DNA of 28,957 nucleotides from Eubacterium sp. UBA3279 (GTDB taxonomy: Bacteria > Bacillota > Clostridia > Lachnospirales > Lachnospiraceae). The notes below the pieces were generated by a model. It made no database searches. It saw only the letters and a list, made by a program, of their open reading frames with translations, and was not told the origin of the DNA. Positions 7,358 through 15,949 of this stretch are shown here, one piece after another. Where the stretch lies: contig DETV01000092.1 of the NCBI GenBank assembly GCA_002361775.1, positions 1 through 28,957 of the forward strand, in the 5' to 3' direction. Within the stretch, counting starts at the first letter, position 1. Each line of letters starts with the position of its first letter. Made by a program: the position numbers and the translations under genes.

Positions 7358-8749
7358 ATGCAGCTTACTACTGTCAGAGAGATTTACAGGGATCGGGAAG
7401 CATTCCTGGATAAAGAGATTACTGTTGGAGGTTGGGTACGAAGCATCCGTGACTCCAAAACATTTGGATTTATTGTGCTCCATGATGGAACATTTTTTGA
7501 AACATTACAGATCGTTTATCATGATCAGATGAATAATTTTGCTGAGATTTCCAAATTGAATGTGGGAGCAGCGATTATTGTAAAGGGAACACTGGTGGCA
7601 ACACCACAGGCAAAACAGCCGTTTGAGATTCAGGCAACTGAGATTACGGTAGAAGGTGAATCTACACCGGATTATCCTCTGCAGAAAAAACGTCACAGTA
7701 TGGAATATCTGAGAACTGTGAGCCATCTGCGTGCAAGAACCAATACGTTCCAGGCAGTATTTCGTGTGCGTTCTCTGGTGGCTTATGCGATCCATAAGTT
7801 TTTCCAGGAGAGAGGTTTTGTGTATGTGCATACTCCACTGATTACCGGAAGTGACTGTGAAGGTGCAGGAGAGATGTTCCAGGTGACTACCATGGATCTG
7901 AATGATATTCCCAAGACAGAAGATGGAAAAGTGGATTTCTCCAAAGATTTCTTTAATAAACCCACCAACCTGACAGTAAGCGGTCAGTTAAATGGTGAGA
8001 CTTATGCCCAGGCATTCCGTAATATTTATACATTCGGACCAACTTTCCGCGCTGAGAATTCCAATACCACCCGTCATGCGGCTGAATTTTGGATGATTGA
8101 GCCGGAGATTGCATTTGCAGATCTGGAAGATGATATGATTCTGGCAGAGTCCATGCTGAAATATATCATCCGTTATGTATTGGAGAATGCTCCGGAAGAG
8201 ATGAAGTTCTTTAATTCTTTTGTGGATAAAGGATTGTTGGAGCGTCTGAACCATGTGGTAAATTCTGAATTTGCTCATGTAACTTATACAGAAGCGATTG
8301 ATATCCTCAGCCAGCATAATGATGAGTTTGAATATAAAGTATCCTGGGGATGCGATCTTCAGACAGAGCATGAGCGTTATCTCACAGAGCAGATTTATAA
8401 ACGTCCGGTATTTGTTACAGATTATCCGAAGGATATCAAAGCATTCTATATGAAGATGAATGAAGACGGCAAAACTGTGGCGGCTGTAGACTGTCTGGTT
8501 CCTGGTATTGGTGAGATCATCGGCGGAAGCCAGAGAGAGGACGATTACGACAAACTGGTTGCCCGTATGGAAGAAATGGGTCTGAATAAGGAAGATTATG
8601 ACTTCTATCTGGATCTGAGAAAATACGGAAGCACCCGTCATGCCGGTTTTGGACTGGGATTTGAGCGTTGCGTGATGTACCTGACAGGTATGAGTAATAT
8701 CCGTGACGTAATTCCATTTCCACGTACAGTTAACAATTGTGACTTATAG
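7358..8749 (+). CDS. asnS: Asparaginyl-tRNA synthetase
   Basis: The 463-residue class IIb synthetase charges tRNA-Asn with asparagine in the cytoplasm. An N-terminal OB-fold anticodon-binding domain (VGGWVRSIRDSKTFGFIVLHDG) spans about residues 17-110. The catalytic core follows, with motif 2 in TFRAENSNTTRHAAEFWMIE and motif 3 in GFGLGFERCVMYLTG near the C-terminus. The asparagine rather than aspartate subtype is supported by length and overall sequence. GGGAGG lies about 12 bases before ATG 7358. The stop is followed eight bases later by the SbcD-like gene, whose ribosome binding site TAGGAG overlaps the asnS stop, so the DNA-repair genes downstream probably ride on the asnS transcript. Confidence 0.97.
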   Translation: MQLTTVREIYRDREAFLDKEITVGGWVRSIRDSKTFGFIVLHDGTFFETLQIVYHDQMNNFAEISKLNVGAAIIVKGTLVATPQAKQPFEIQATEITVEGESTPDYPLQKKRHSMEYLRTVSHLRARTNTFQAVFRVRSLVAYAIHKFFQERGFVYVHTPLITGSDCEGAGEMFQVTTMDLNDIPKTEDGKVDFSKDFFNKPTNLTVSGQLNGETYAQAFRNIYTFGPTFRAENSNTTRHAAEFWMIEPEIAFADLEDDMILAESMLKYIIRYVLENAPEEMKFFNSFVDKGLLERLNHVVNSEFAHVTYTEAIDILSQHNDEFEYKVSWGCDLQTEHERYLTEQIYKRPVFVTDYPKDIKAFYMKMNEDGKTVAAVDCLVPGIGEIIGGSQREDDYDKLVARMEEMGLNKEDYDFYLDLRKYGSTRHAGFGLGFERCVMYLTGMSNIRDVIPFPRTVNNCDL

Positions 8750-8757
8750 GAGTTTTT

Positions 8758-9825
8758 ATGCGATTTATTCATATTGCAGATGTTCATTTGGGGGCAGTTC
8801 CGGATTCGGGCTGCCCCTGGAGTGCTTCCAGGGAAAAAGAAATCTGGGAGACCTTTCAAAAGGTGGTTGGACTGGTCAAAAAAGAGAAAATTGATCTTTT
8901 ACTGATCGCCGGGGATTTATTTCACAGACAACCGTTATTGCGGCAATTGCGGGAGATTAATTATCTGTTTTCGGAGATTCCTGAGACTCAGGTGGTATGG
9001 ATGGCAGGAAACCATGATTATATGAAGGAAGATTCTGCCTACAGGAAAATCCAATGGGGAGAAAATGTACACGGTTTCTTTTCCGGACAGCCGGAAATAC
9101 TTTATTTGTCCCGGCTCCATACCTGGGTGTATGGTTTGAGCTATGAACAAAGAGAGATTACAGAAAGATTATATGATTCCATCCGACCCAACGGAAAGCC
9201 CGGGTATCATATTTTGCTGGCTCATGGAGGGGATGAAAAACACATTCCTTTTGGAAAAGAAATTGCTGGCGGATTTACTTATGTGGCTCTGGGGCATATC
9301 CATAAGCCACAGGTAATAATTCCTGATCGTATGGCATATGCAGGCAGTCTGGAACCACTGGAGAAGAATGATGTGGGTCCCAGAGGGCTGATCTACGGTC
9401 AGATAACAGGAGGAGAATGGGCGGGAGGCGTATCGGTGAAGATTCAGACCGGTTTTGTACCGATAGCATCAAGAGCCTATCTGCCTCTGGAAATTACCAT
9501 ACATTCAGCAACAACTCAGTTAGGACTGGAACAGAAGATAGGGGAAGCCATTGAACAGAAGGGCAGAAAAAATATTTATCTGATTCATCTGAAAGGATTT
9601 CGGAATCCGGACATGGAATTTGAAAAGGAGCCGCTGTACCGACTGGGAAATGTGGTGGAAATAAAAGACGATACCCGCCCCTGTTATGATCTGGATAAGT
9701 TGAAAAAGCAGCAGGAGGGAACGTTGATTGGAGAATATATCAGAAGCTTTGACGGAAAAGAGGGAGCTGTGGAACAGAAAGCCCTGTATTATGGTCTTCA
9801 GGCTTTGATGGAGCCGGAATTATGA
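8758..9825 (+). CDS. SbcD/YhaO-like DNA repair metallophosphoesterase
   Basis: The 355-residue calcineurin-like phosphoesterase carries all core motifs: DVHLG (Asp8, His10), GDLFH (Asp53), GNHD (84-87), LLAHGG (His156) and GHIHKP (His180, His182). These residues bind two metals in Mre11/SbcD nucleases. The protein matches the short YhaO-type branch and pairs with the ATPase encoded directly downstream, as SbcD pairs with SbcC. The two genes overlap by ATGA (9822-9825). A role in processing damaged or hairpin DNA is inferred from the family. Confidence 0.88.
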   Translation: MRFIHIADVHLGAVPDSGCPWSASREKEIWETFQKVVGLVKKEKIDLLLIAGDLFHRQPLLRQLREINYLFSEIPETQVVWMAGNHDYMKEDSAYRKIQWGENVHGFFSGQPEILYLSRLHTWVYGLSYEQREITERLYDSIRPNGKPGYHILLAHGGDEKHIPFGKEIAGGFTYVALGHIHKPQVIIPDRMAYAGSLEPLEKNDVGPRGLIYGQITGGEWAGGVSVKIQTGFVPIASRAYLPLEITIHSATTQLGLEQKIGEAIEQKGRKNIYLIHLKGFRNPDMEFEKEPLYRLGNVVEIKDDTRPCYDLDKLKKQQEGTLIGEYIRSFDGKEGAVEQKALYYGLQALMEPEL

Positions 9826-11429
9826 AAATAAAAAAGATACAGATACAACAGTTTGGAAAATTAAAAAACCGGGAAATTTTTTTGGAACCGGGAATTAATG
9901 TGATCTATGGTCCCAATGAAAGCGGAAAATCCACACTTCACAGTTTTATCCGGGGAATGTTTTTTGGATTGCCCAGATACCGGGGCAGAGCATCGAAAAA
10001 TGACCCATATACCCGGTATGAACCCTGGGATCGTCCTGTGGATTTTGCAGGAAGCCTGGAATTTTCTGTGGGAGAAAAAGATTTTCGGATTCACAGAAAT
10101 TTTTATAAAAAAGACGTGAGAACGGAACTGATCTGTAAAACAGATGGAGAAGAATTATCTGTTGTGCAGGGAGATTTGCAGATGCTTTTGGGAGATATCA
10201 GTGAGAGTATTTATGATAATACGGTATCGATAGGACAGCTTCGCAGTGAGACGGATGAGGGAATGGTGCGGGAACTGCAAAATTATATGGCCAACTATGA
10301 AAACGGAGGTTCCGGGGATGTGGATGTGCAGCGGGCGGTTCAGTATCTGAAACAGAAGCGGCGGGAATGGGACGGAAAAAAGAAAAATCTGGAAATTCGC
10401 AGGAAGCAGCAGCGTCAACAGCAGGAAAATCAGATAGAGTACCTGCAGGATGAGATGAAAAAGCTGAAAGAACAGCAGCGGAAAGCAGAAGAAGAGAAAT
10501 CCGGCCTGATGGAGGAACAATCCGTACAAAGAAGCGGGAATGAGGTAAACAAGAGGGAAGAAACAGCTACAGACAGAAGAGAGGCAGAGCAAGAGAAGAA
10601 AAGGAAAAGCCTTTCTTTTGTCTGGTATCTGGCAGGGATTTTCCTGTTATTGCTGGCAGGAGCAGCCTTTTTTAGCGGAAACTGGATAGTGGGAGCTGTG
10701 TCTGTTATTTTTGGCGGGATTTTTCTGTTTTATCCGGGGATAAAGAAAAAATCTCCGGGAGTATCTGAAACACAAAAGAAAGAAGAAAAACCGGAATCAC
10801 ATCTCCAGGAGAAAATACAGGATAGAGATAAAGAAATTGCCCGCTTTCAGGGGCAGATAGAGGCTTTGGAGGGACAGCAAGAAGAAAAAAATATTATGCT
10901 GAACAATCTCATGGAAAATCTCAGAGAGATGGATGGATTTTCAGAAGAAATCGGTTCCTGTGAAGAGGAAATAGCCAGTCTGGATCTGGCGCTGGAAAGA
11001 TTGAACGAATTGTCTGCAGGGATGAAGAAAAGGATCGGTTATCGTCTTCAAAAACGAATGGAAGAGATTTTGAGAGAAATTACAGAGGGAAAATATACCC
11101 GTATCTTTCTGGATGAAGAAATGAAAATCAGTATTTATGAGCAGAACAGACAGGTTCCTGTTTACCAACTTAGCAGGGGAACGATAGAACAGGTTTATTT
11201 TGCGCTGCGAATGGCAGCCAGCCAGGTATTGTGCGAAGAACCGATGCCCGTACTGTTGGATGATGTATTTGCCATGTATGATGAAGGAAGGCTGAAGCAG
11301 ACATTGATTTGGCTTGCAAAACAGGAAAGTCAGGTACTGATTTTTACCTGTCACCGAAGAGAAATGGAACTTCTGGAGGAGATGGGAATCAGAATAAACA
11401 GAATTTATATGGAGGAAAATCTATGTTGA
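9822..11429 (+). CDS. Compact YhaN/SbcC-like ATPase with internal membrane segments
   Basis: The 535-residue SMC/Rad50-type ATPase has Walker A GPNESGKST at residues 30-38, coiled-coil stretches at about 170-262 and 315-420, an ABC-type signature LSRGTIEQVYFALR (450-463) and Walker B PVLLDDVF (476-483). Between the coiled coils are two hydrophobic segments (about 265-285 and 287-305). These replace the zinc-hook tip expected in SbcC and suggest the coil end is anchored in the membrane, as described for YhaN-type proteins. It is much shorter than SbcC or B. subtilis YhaN (roughly 950-1100). It should work with the SbcD-like partner upstream. Its stop overlaps the nfo start by seven bases. Confidence 0.85.
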   Translation: MKIKKIQIQQFGKLKNREIFLEPGINVIYGPNESGKSTLHSFIRGMFFGLPRYRGRASKNDPYTRYEPWDRPVDFAGSLEFSVGEKDFRIHRNFYKKDVRTELICKTDGEELSVVQGDLQMLLGDISESIYDNTVSIGQLRSETDEGMVRELQNYMANYENGGSGDVDVQRAVQYLKQKRREWDGKKKNLEIRRKQQRQQQENQIEYLQDEMKKLKEQQRKAEEEKSGLMEEQSVQRSGNEVNKREETATDRREAEQEKKRKSLSFVWYLAGIFLLLLAGAAFFSGNWIVGAVSVIFGGIFLFYPGIKKKSPGVSETQKKEEKPESHLQEKIQDRDKEIARFQGQIEALEGQQEEKNIMLNNLMENLREMDGFSEEIGSCEEEIASLDLALERLNELSAGMKKRIGYRLQKRMEEILREITEGKYTRIFLDEEMKISIYEQNRQVPVYQLSRGTIEQVYFALRMAASQVLCEEPMPVLLDDVFAMYDEGRLKQTLIWLAKQESQVLIFTCHRREMELLEEMGIRINRIYMEENLC

Positions 11430-12253
11430 GAATAGGATGCCATTTGTCTTCTTCCAAAGGCTTTTTGCATATGGGAAAAGAGGCTGTAAAAATAGGGGCA
11501 AATACCTTCCAGTTTTTTACAAGGAATCCAAGAGGAAGTAAGGCAAAAGAAATTGATGAAAAAGATGTGGAGGCATTTCTGGTATTTTCCAGAGAACATG
11601 GAATTGGACAGATCCTGGCCCATGCGCCTTATACGCTGAATCCCTGTTCAAAGGAAGAGAAGACCCGCGAATTTGCTCTGATGACTATGGAAGACGATCT
11701 GAAGCGGATGGAATATATTCCGGGAAATTGTTATAATTTCCATCCGGGAAGCCACGTGGGACAAGGTGCCAAAGAGGGAATCCGGATGATCAGCGAAACA
11801 CTGAATCAGATATTGAAGGAAGAACAGACCACTACGGTATTGTTGGAGACTATGGCAGGAAAAGGTACAGAGGTGGGAAGAAGTTTCGAAGAACTTCAGG
11901 CGATTTTAGACCGGGTAGAACTGAAAAGTCATATGGGAGTCTGCCTGGATACCTGTCATGTGTATGATGGAGAATATGATATTGTAAACCATTTGGATGA
12001 AGTGTTGGAACAATTTGATAAAATCATCGGGTTGGACAAGCTGAAAGCGATTCATATGAATGACAGCAAGAATCCTTTCGGTAGTCATAAAGACAGACAT
12101 GAGAAAATCGGGGAAGGTTCTTTGGGGGTGGATGCCTTTGAAAGAATCATCAACCATCCTCTGTTACGGGGGATTCCCATTTATTTGGAGACACCTAATG
12201 AACTGGAGGGGTATGCAAAAGAAATTGCTCTGCTGCGCCAGTTGGAAAGATAA
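11423..12253 (+). CDS. nfo: Deoxyribonuclease IV (endonuclease IV, AP endonuclease)
   Basis: The 276-residue TIM-barrel enzyme cuts DNA at abasic sites in base-excision repair. It begins RIGCHLSSSKG and shows the metal-ligand motifs in order: FHPGSHVG, LLETMAGKG, GVCLDTCHVYDGEYD, AIHMNDSKNPFGSHKDRHEKIGEG (written with its conserved His and Asp residues; longer than a single loop) and IYLETP. The start ATG 11423 sits seven bases after GGAGG (11411-11415). An upstream in-frame start at 11309 lies wholly in the preceding gene. Together with the SbcD/YhaN-like pair it forms a three-gene DNA-repair block behind asnS. A terminator follows at 12257. Confidence 0.95.
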   Translation: MLRIGCHLSSSKGFLHMGKEAVKIGANTFQFFTRNPRGSKAKEIDEKDVEAFLVFSREHGIGQILAHAPYTLNPCSKEEKTREFALMTMEDDLKRMEYIPGNCYNFHPGSHVGQGAKEGIRMISETLNQILKEEQTTTVLLETMAGKGTEVGRSFEELQAILDRVELKSHMGVCLDTCHVYDGEYDIVNHLDEVLEQFDKIIGLDKLKAIHMNDSKNPFGSHKDRHEKIGEGSLGVDAFERIINHPLLRGIPIYLETPNELEGYAKEIALLRQLER

Positions 12254-12256
12254 AAT

Positions 12257-12290
12257 AAGGGAGGCTGATTCGGTATCAGTCTCCCTTGCT
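12257..12290. terminator. Bidirectional terminator between nfo and the convergent prs gene
   Basis: A 13-bp stem (12257-12269 with 12275-12287) has one G-U wobble on the plus strand, which becomes an A-C mismatch on the minus strand. TTGCTTT follows on plus and TTATTTTA follows on minus. It can serve both convergent genes. Confidence 0.75.
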
Positions 12291-12302
12291 TTATGGAATA
12301 TA

Positions 12303-13487
12303 TCAGATTTTTTCGTGATTACGGAATTTGGTGAGTACCTTCTGGATTCGCTCCACCGGATTCAGAAGTTTACTGATGGAACCGTCATGGTTCAGAGTAT
12401 CAATGATAAGAGCAATGTATTTACTCATATCACAGTTTACATAATATGGACGGCTCAACAGATCCGGTGTCTGATAAATTAAGTTTGTAGTCAGAATCCG
12501 GTCAAACATACCTTCCTCAAAACCTTTGTCGAACTTGGAAAGTCCGTTGGTAAAAAGACCAAAGGTTGCGCACATGAAAATCTTTCTGGCGCCCCGGGCT
12601 TTCAGAAGCTGTGCTACTTCCAGCATACTGTCACCGGAAGAAATCATATCGTCAATGATGATCATATCTTTGCCTTTTACATCAGCGCCCAAAAATTCAT
12701 GGGCAACAATAGGATTACGTCCGTCAACGATGGTGGAATAATCACGTCGTTTGTAGAACATACCCATATCTACTCCCAGGTTATTTGCCAGATAAATAGC
12801 TCTTCCCATACCGCCTTCATCCGGACTGATCACCATAAGGTGGTCTTTATCAATCTGAAGATCCGGCTGATTTCTCAGCAGGTTTTTAATAAACTGGTAG
12901 GAGGGCTGTACTGTTTCAAATCCATGAAGAGGAATAGCGTTCTGAATACGGGGATCATGGGCATCAAAGGTGATAATATTTTCCACACCCATATTGACCA
13001 GTTCCTGAAGAGCCAGAGCGCAGTCGAGAGATTCCCGTCCGGTACGTCTGTGCTGGCGGCTTTCGTAGAGGAATGGCATGATCACATTGATACGGCGGGC
13101 TTTTCCTGCTACTGCAGCAATAATTCTTTTCAGGTTCTGGAAATGATCGTCAGGAGACATATGGTTAATCTGTCCGCTGAGAGAATAGGTAAGACTGTAA
13201 TTACATACGTCTACGAGGATGTACAGGTCATCACCCCGGACGGATTCCAGAATAATTCCTTTTCCTTCACCGGAGCCAAAACGTGGCAATTCGGATTTTA
13301 CCAGGTAGGTATCTCTTTCATAGCCTTCAAAAGCGATGGCGGTATGCTGCTGGTCTAATTTACCTTTACGCCACTGTACCAGGTAGTTATCTACCTTTGC
13401 CCCTAATTCAGCACAACTGTAGGGAGAGAGAATACCAAGACGTCCAACAGGGAGCTTTTGCAGATCATATGTGTTTTTTTGAGTCAT
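12303..13487 (-). CDS. prs: Ribose-phosphate pyrophosphokinase (PRPP synthetase)
   Basis: The 394-residue enzyme transfers pyrophosphate from ATP to ribose-5-phosphate, supplying PRPP for nucleotide, His and Trp synthesis. Landmarks are MPFLYESRQHRRTGRES, the metal-binding FDAHDPRIQNAI loop, and the PRPP-binding loop MIIIDDMISSGDSM. Classical bacterial Prs has about 315 residues. This one is longer, with an extended N-terminus and insertions, and belongs to the longer clostridial type, so its allosteric control may differ (inference). AGGAGG precedes the ATG at 13487. Only one base separates it from the stop of the helicase-loader gene, so it is the last gene of a dnaD-dnaC-prs operon. Confidence 0.92.
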   Translation of the reverse strand: MTQKNTYDLQKLPVGRLGILSPYSCAELGAKVDNYLVQWRKGKLDQQHTAIAFEGYERDTYLVKSELPRFGSGEGKGIILESVRGDDLYILVDVCNYSLTYSLSGQINHMSPDDHFQNLKRIIAAVAGKARRINVIMPFLYESRQHRRTGRESLDCALALQELVNMGVENIITFDAHDPRIQNAIPLHGFETVQPSYQFIKNLLRNQPDLQIDKDHLMVISPDEGGMGRAIYLANNLGVDMGMFYKRRDYSTIVDGRNPIVAHEFLGADVKGKDMIIIDDMISSGDSMLEVAQLLKARGARKIFMCATFGLFTNGLSKFDKGFEEGMFDRILTTNLIYQTPDLLSRPYYVNCDMSKYIALIIDTLNHDGSISKLLNPVERIQKVLTKFRNHEKI

Positions 13488-13488
13488 G

Positions 13489-14478
13489 TTAGTTTCCTCC
13501 TAATAATTTTTTCTGGATGCGGATGTCGTTGCCAATAAGCTTGATCATGGTGTAATTGCTGGAAACTCTGGAAAATACCCGTTCTGAATATCGTTCCATA
13601 AAATTTCCAAGTGTCAGGTTTGTGGAAATAATTGTTGATTTCTTTCGCAAAATTCTTTCGTTGATACACAGAAAGAATTGGGAAGCAACAAAACGGTTGG
13701 TAAGTTCTGTTCCCAGATCGTCAATGATCAAAAGATCACAATCCAGGATATAATCGTTTTTGCCTTGTGATTCTTCGGAATTGGAAAAAGTTTTTTCGGC
13801 AAAGACCTCGAAAAGATCAAAGGCAGAATAATAAATTACACTGTGAGTAGTATCCAGAAGTTCTTTGGCTGCGCAGCAGGACAAAAAAGTTTTTCCAACT
13901 CCTGTATCGCCGTACAGAAAAAGATTCTGGAAAGTTTTATCAAAATCTCGGATAAATTCCTGGGTTTGTAAAAGCGCTCTGCGGGCAGTTTCTCTGGCGG
14001 TAAGACCGGTGGACTCACTGATCATATCATCAGAATAGTAATCCAGAGAAAAGTTTTGAAAACTTGTTCTTTCAAGTAATTCCCGGATATTGGACTGGGT
14101 ATACAGATGCTCGCTGATTGCTTTTTTAAAACAGATACATTTTTCATTATTTACATAGCCGGTATCCTGACAGAGAGGGCAGGTATACTGCATTTTCAGA
14201 TAATCCTGAGGAAATCCGTTAGACACCAGCAGATCTTCCCGTTCTCTGGAAAGCTGCCGGATAGTTTCTGCCAGGTCAAAATCCTGTCCGCTATCTTCCC
14301 CCAGAAGGAGACGGGCTTTTTTTATGCTCAGAGAAGCAATCTCTCTGTCAATCTGAGGAAGACGGGGGATTTTTGCGTATGCTTTTGCGATGCGCTCGTC
14401 CTGATCGTGTTTGTTGCGAAGCTGCAGCTTCTGATAATAACGCATCAGTGCGTCGTATTGGCTGTTTCTCAGTGCCAC
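13489..14478 (-). CDS. DnaC/DnaI-type helicase loader ATPase
   Basis: The 329-residue AAA+ protein should load the replicative helicase. It has an N-terminal helical region, a zinc-binding cluster at Cys100, Cys103, Cys114 and Cys116 (CPLC...KCIC), Walker A GDTGVGKT (190-197) and Walker B LLIIDDLG (249-256). The layout, zinc module followed by AAA+, matches DnaI of Firmicutes and DnaC of enterics; IstB of insertion sequences lacks the zinc module. It lies 12 bases downstream of the DnaD-domain gene, which fits a primosome operon. The stop adjoins the prs ribosome binding site. Confidence 0.9.
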   Translation of the reverse strand: MALRNSQYDALMRYYQKLQLRNKHDQDERIAKAYAKIPRLPQIDREIASLSIKKARLLLGEDSGQDFDLAETIRQLSREREDLLVSNGFPQDYLKMQYTCPLCQDTGYVNNEKCICFKKAISEHLYTQSNIRELLERTSFQNFSLDYYSDDMISESTGLTARETARRALLQTQEFIRDFDKTFQNLFLYGDTGVGKTFLSCCAAKELLDTTHSVIYYSAFDLFEVFAEKTFSNSEESQGKNDYILDCDLLIIDDLGTELTNRFVASQFFLCINERILRKKSTIISTNLTLGNFMERYSERVFSRVSSNYTMIKLIGNDIRIQKKLLGGN

Positions 14479-14490
14479 AGTATGCCTCCT

Positions 14491-15615
14491 TTACTTTAAC
14501 AACTGGTTTTCCAGTTCGGCATAGTTATAATCCCTTTGCTGGAAATTATTGAAATTACTGGAAGCAGAGGATTTCTTTCTGGAACTTTGTAATTCTCTGT
14601 CTGCCTGAAGCTGACGGTGAAGAGTATCCAGCGCCTGGATATCGGTAAGGTGCCGTACTCCTTTTTCTTTCCATCCGGCAAGGATCTTGTCGGCATATCG
14701 GAAATTAGCCTTCCCTGTGGATGCCACTGTACGGGCGCAGGCTTCTGTGAGAATATCCATGGTAAATCCATAATCATTCATCCAGTGATTGATAGTATTT
14801 ACTTCTGAAGGAATGGGGTTACGGTTGGTAATCCCAAAAGCCTTCAGTATGGTGAAATAATTTCGATGGTAGGTAGTAGTTTCCTGTTTGGCTTTTGTGA
14901 CTGTATCAATACCATTTTCATACCAGCTAAAAGCCACTTTCTTTATATAATGAATGTCTTTACTTCCTTTTGACACACAGTATTCGATAAGGTAATCGAT
15001 CAGATCTACAGAAAAATGTAGGCTCTCATAAATATATAGAAGTTCATCCGTCACTGTTCGGGAGAGAGTTGTTCCCAGGTACTGTTCAGCGATAAAGAGC
15101 ATCTGTCGTACTTCCTCATTCTCCCGGAGTTCCCGCAGCCGGTCCGCGCTTGGTCTGGTGACTTTTGGGGAATTGGCAGGAGAAGGTTCATCTGTTTTCT
15201 GTTTCTTTGTATCAGGATCAGGTTCCAGAGCAGAGGCTGCTTCCGGTAAGGAAGAAGTATCTGCGGATTTCTCTGTAAGGACAACAGGAGGACGTTCTGC
15301 TAAAGGAACAGAAGCGCCTGTCGGGATCATAGGCTCCAGAAAATCAATGGAAGTCTGACTGCTTTTGCCGGAAAGGACCACCAGTTTCTGAGATTCCCAA
15401 TAACGTAAAGTACGCAGAATATCGGTTTCTGTACAGTTGAAAACATCTGCTACGGAAGCCAGATCCAGATGGCTTTGTCCACCTTTCAGACAGCGAAGCA
15501 GATAAAGATAGATCTTAACAAATTCCCCGTTAGAATGGGGCATGTAGTAATCAATAAATATGTTTGAGATTATGGTAACTCCACTGGAGCTGCCATTATG
15601 TAAAGATAATTGCAT
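14491..15615 (-). CDS. DnaD-domain replication initiation protein
   Basis: The 374-residue protein has an N-terminal winged-helix part (VTIISNIFIDYYMPHSNGEFVKIYLYLL, listed here in part), a Pro/Ser/Glu-rich linker about residues 95-160, and two DnaD-type C-terminal modules: EEVRQMLFIAEQYLG...YCVSKGSKDIHYIKKVAFSWYENG and INHWMNDYGFTMDILTEAC...FRYADKILAGWKEKGV. Firmicute DnaD and DnaB proteins of this type remodel the origin and recruit the helicase loader, here encoded directly downstream. The start ATG (15613-15615) is preceded by AGGTG. A DnaA-box cluster lies upstream of its promoter, which suggests DnaA may control it. Confidence 0.88.
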   Translation of the reverse strand: MQLSLHNGSSSGVTIISNIFIDYYMPHSNGEFVKIYLYLLRCLKGGQSHLDLASVADVFNCTETDILRTLRYWESQKLVVLSGKSSQTSIDFLEPMIPTGASVPLAERPPVVLTEKSADTSSLPEAASALEPDPDTKKQKTDEPSPANSPKVTRPSADRLRELRENEEVRQMLFIAEQYLGTTLSRTVTDELLYIYESLHFSVDLIDYLIEYCVSKGSKDIHYIKKVAFSWYENGIDTVTKAKQETTTYHRNYFTILKAFGITNRNPIPSEVNTINHWMNDYGFTMDILTEACARTVASTGKANFRYADKILAGWKEKGVRHLTDIQALDTLHRQLQADRELQSSRKKSSASSNFNNFQQRDYNYAELENQLLK

Positions 15616-15680
15616 GATACACCTGCTTTTTTAGATTGAAGAAATAATGTAGAAACATATTTCCAGAGGTTTACAGGTGC

Positions 15681-15708
15681 ATTATAACATATCCAAAACA
15701 GAAAGCAA
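15681..15708 (-). promoter_or_regulatory. Promoter of the dnaD-dnaC-prs operon
   Basis: Read on the minus strand, TTGCTT (15708-15703), a 16-base spacer and TATAAT (15686-15681) with an extended TG motif. Nearby CACCTG (15620-15625) and CAGGTG (15674-15679) form an inverted repeat across the leader. Confidence 0.75.
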
Positions 15709-15754
15709 ATAGACATTTTAAGTAAAACGCATTCAGGGGAAAAGTGAGGAAAAA

Positions 15755-15948
15755 TGTGGATAATGTGGATAATGTGGAGGATAAGTTTTCCATAAAGTTA
15801 TTTGTAAACCGAATTTTGTCGATAAATAGGAAATAATCGGGTATTATAGGGAAATAAAAAATAATTTTATGTAAACAAGATTATACACAAAAAAATCCAC
15901 ACGTTTTTTTACCTATAATGTGTATAAACGTGTGGATAATGTGGATAA
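15755..15948. promoter_or_regulatory. Cluster of six consensus DnaA boxes
   Basis: Perfect TTATNCACA boxes: TGTGGATAA at 15755-15763 and 15764-15772 (abutting), TTATACACA at 15881-15889, TGTGTATAA at 15919-15927, and TGTGGATAA at 15931-15939 and 15940-15948 (abutting). A degenerate copy (TGTGGAGGATAA, 15773-15784) follows the first pair. The stretch between is AT-rich. It lies in the 334-bp gap between murC and the dnaD-like gene, so DnaA control of helicase-loader expression, DnaA titration, or an origin are all possible. Confidence 0.85.
15888..15937 (-). terminator. murC terminator overlapping DnaA boxes
   Basis: A perfect 12-bp stem pairs 15895-15906 with 15926-15937 (ATCCACACGTTT and its complement), with a 19-base loop. 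On the minus strand it is followed by TTTTTTG. It lies just downstream of murC, and one arm is part of a DnaA box. Confidence 0.75.
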
Positions 15949-15949
15949 C

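Noticed and set aside
12699..13358. 219-residue plus-strand ORF opposite prs
   Set aside because: It is an antisense shadow of the prs gene, which has clear family motifs on the minus strand.
15616..15949. Calling this gap the chromosomal origin oriC
   Set aside because: DnaA boxes are dense, but dnaA, dnaN and rpmH are not in the window, and no clear DnaA-trio or unwinding element was identified. Kept as a DnaA-box cluster only.
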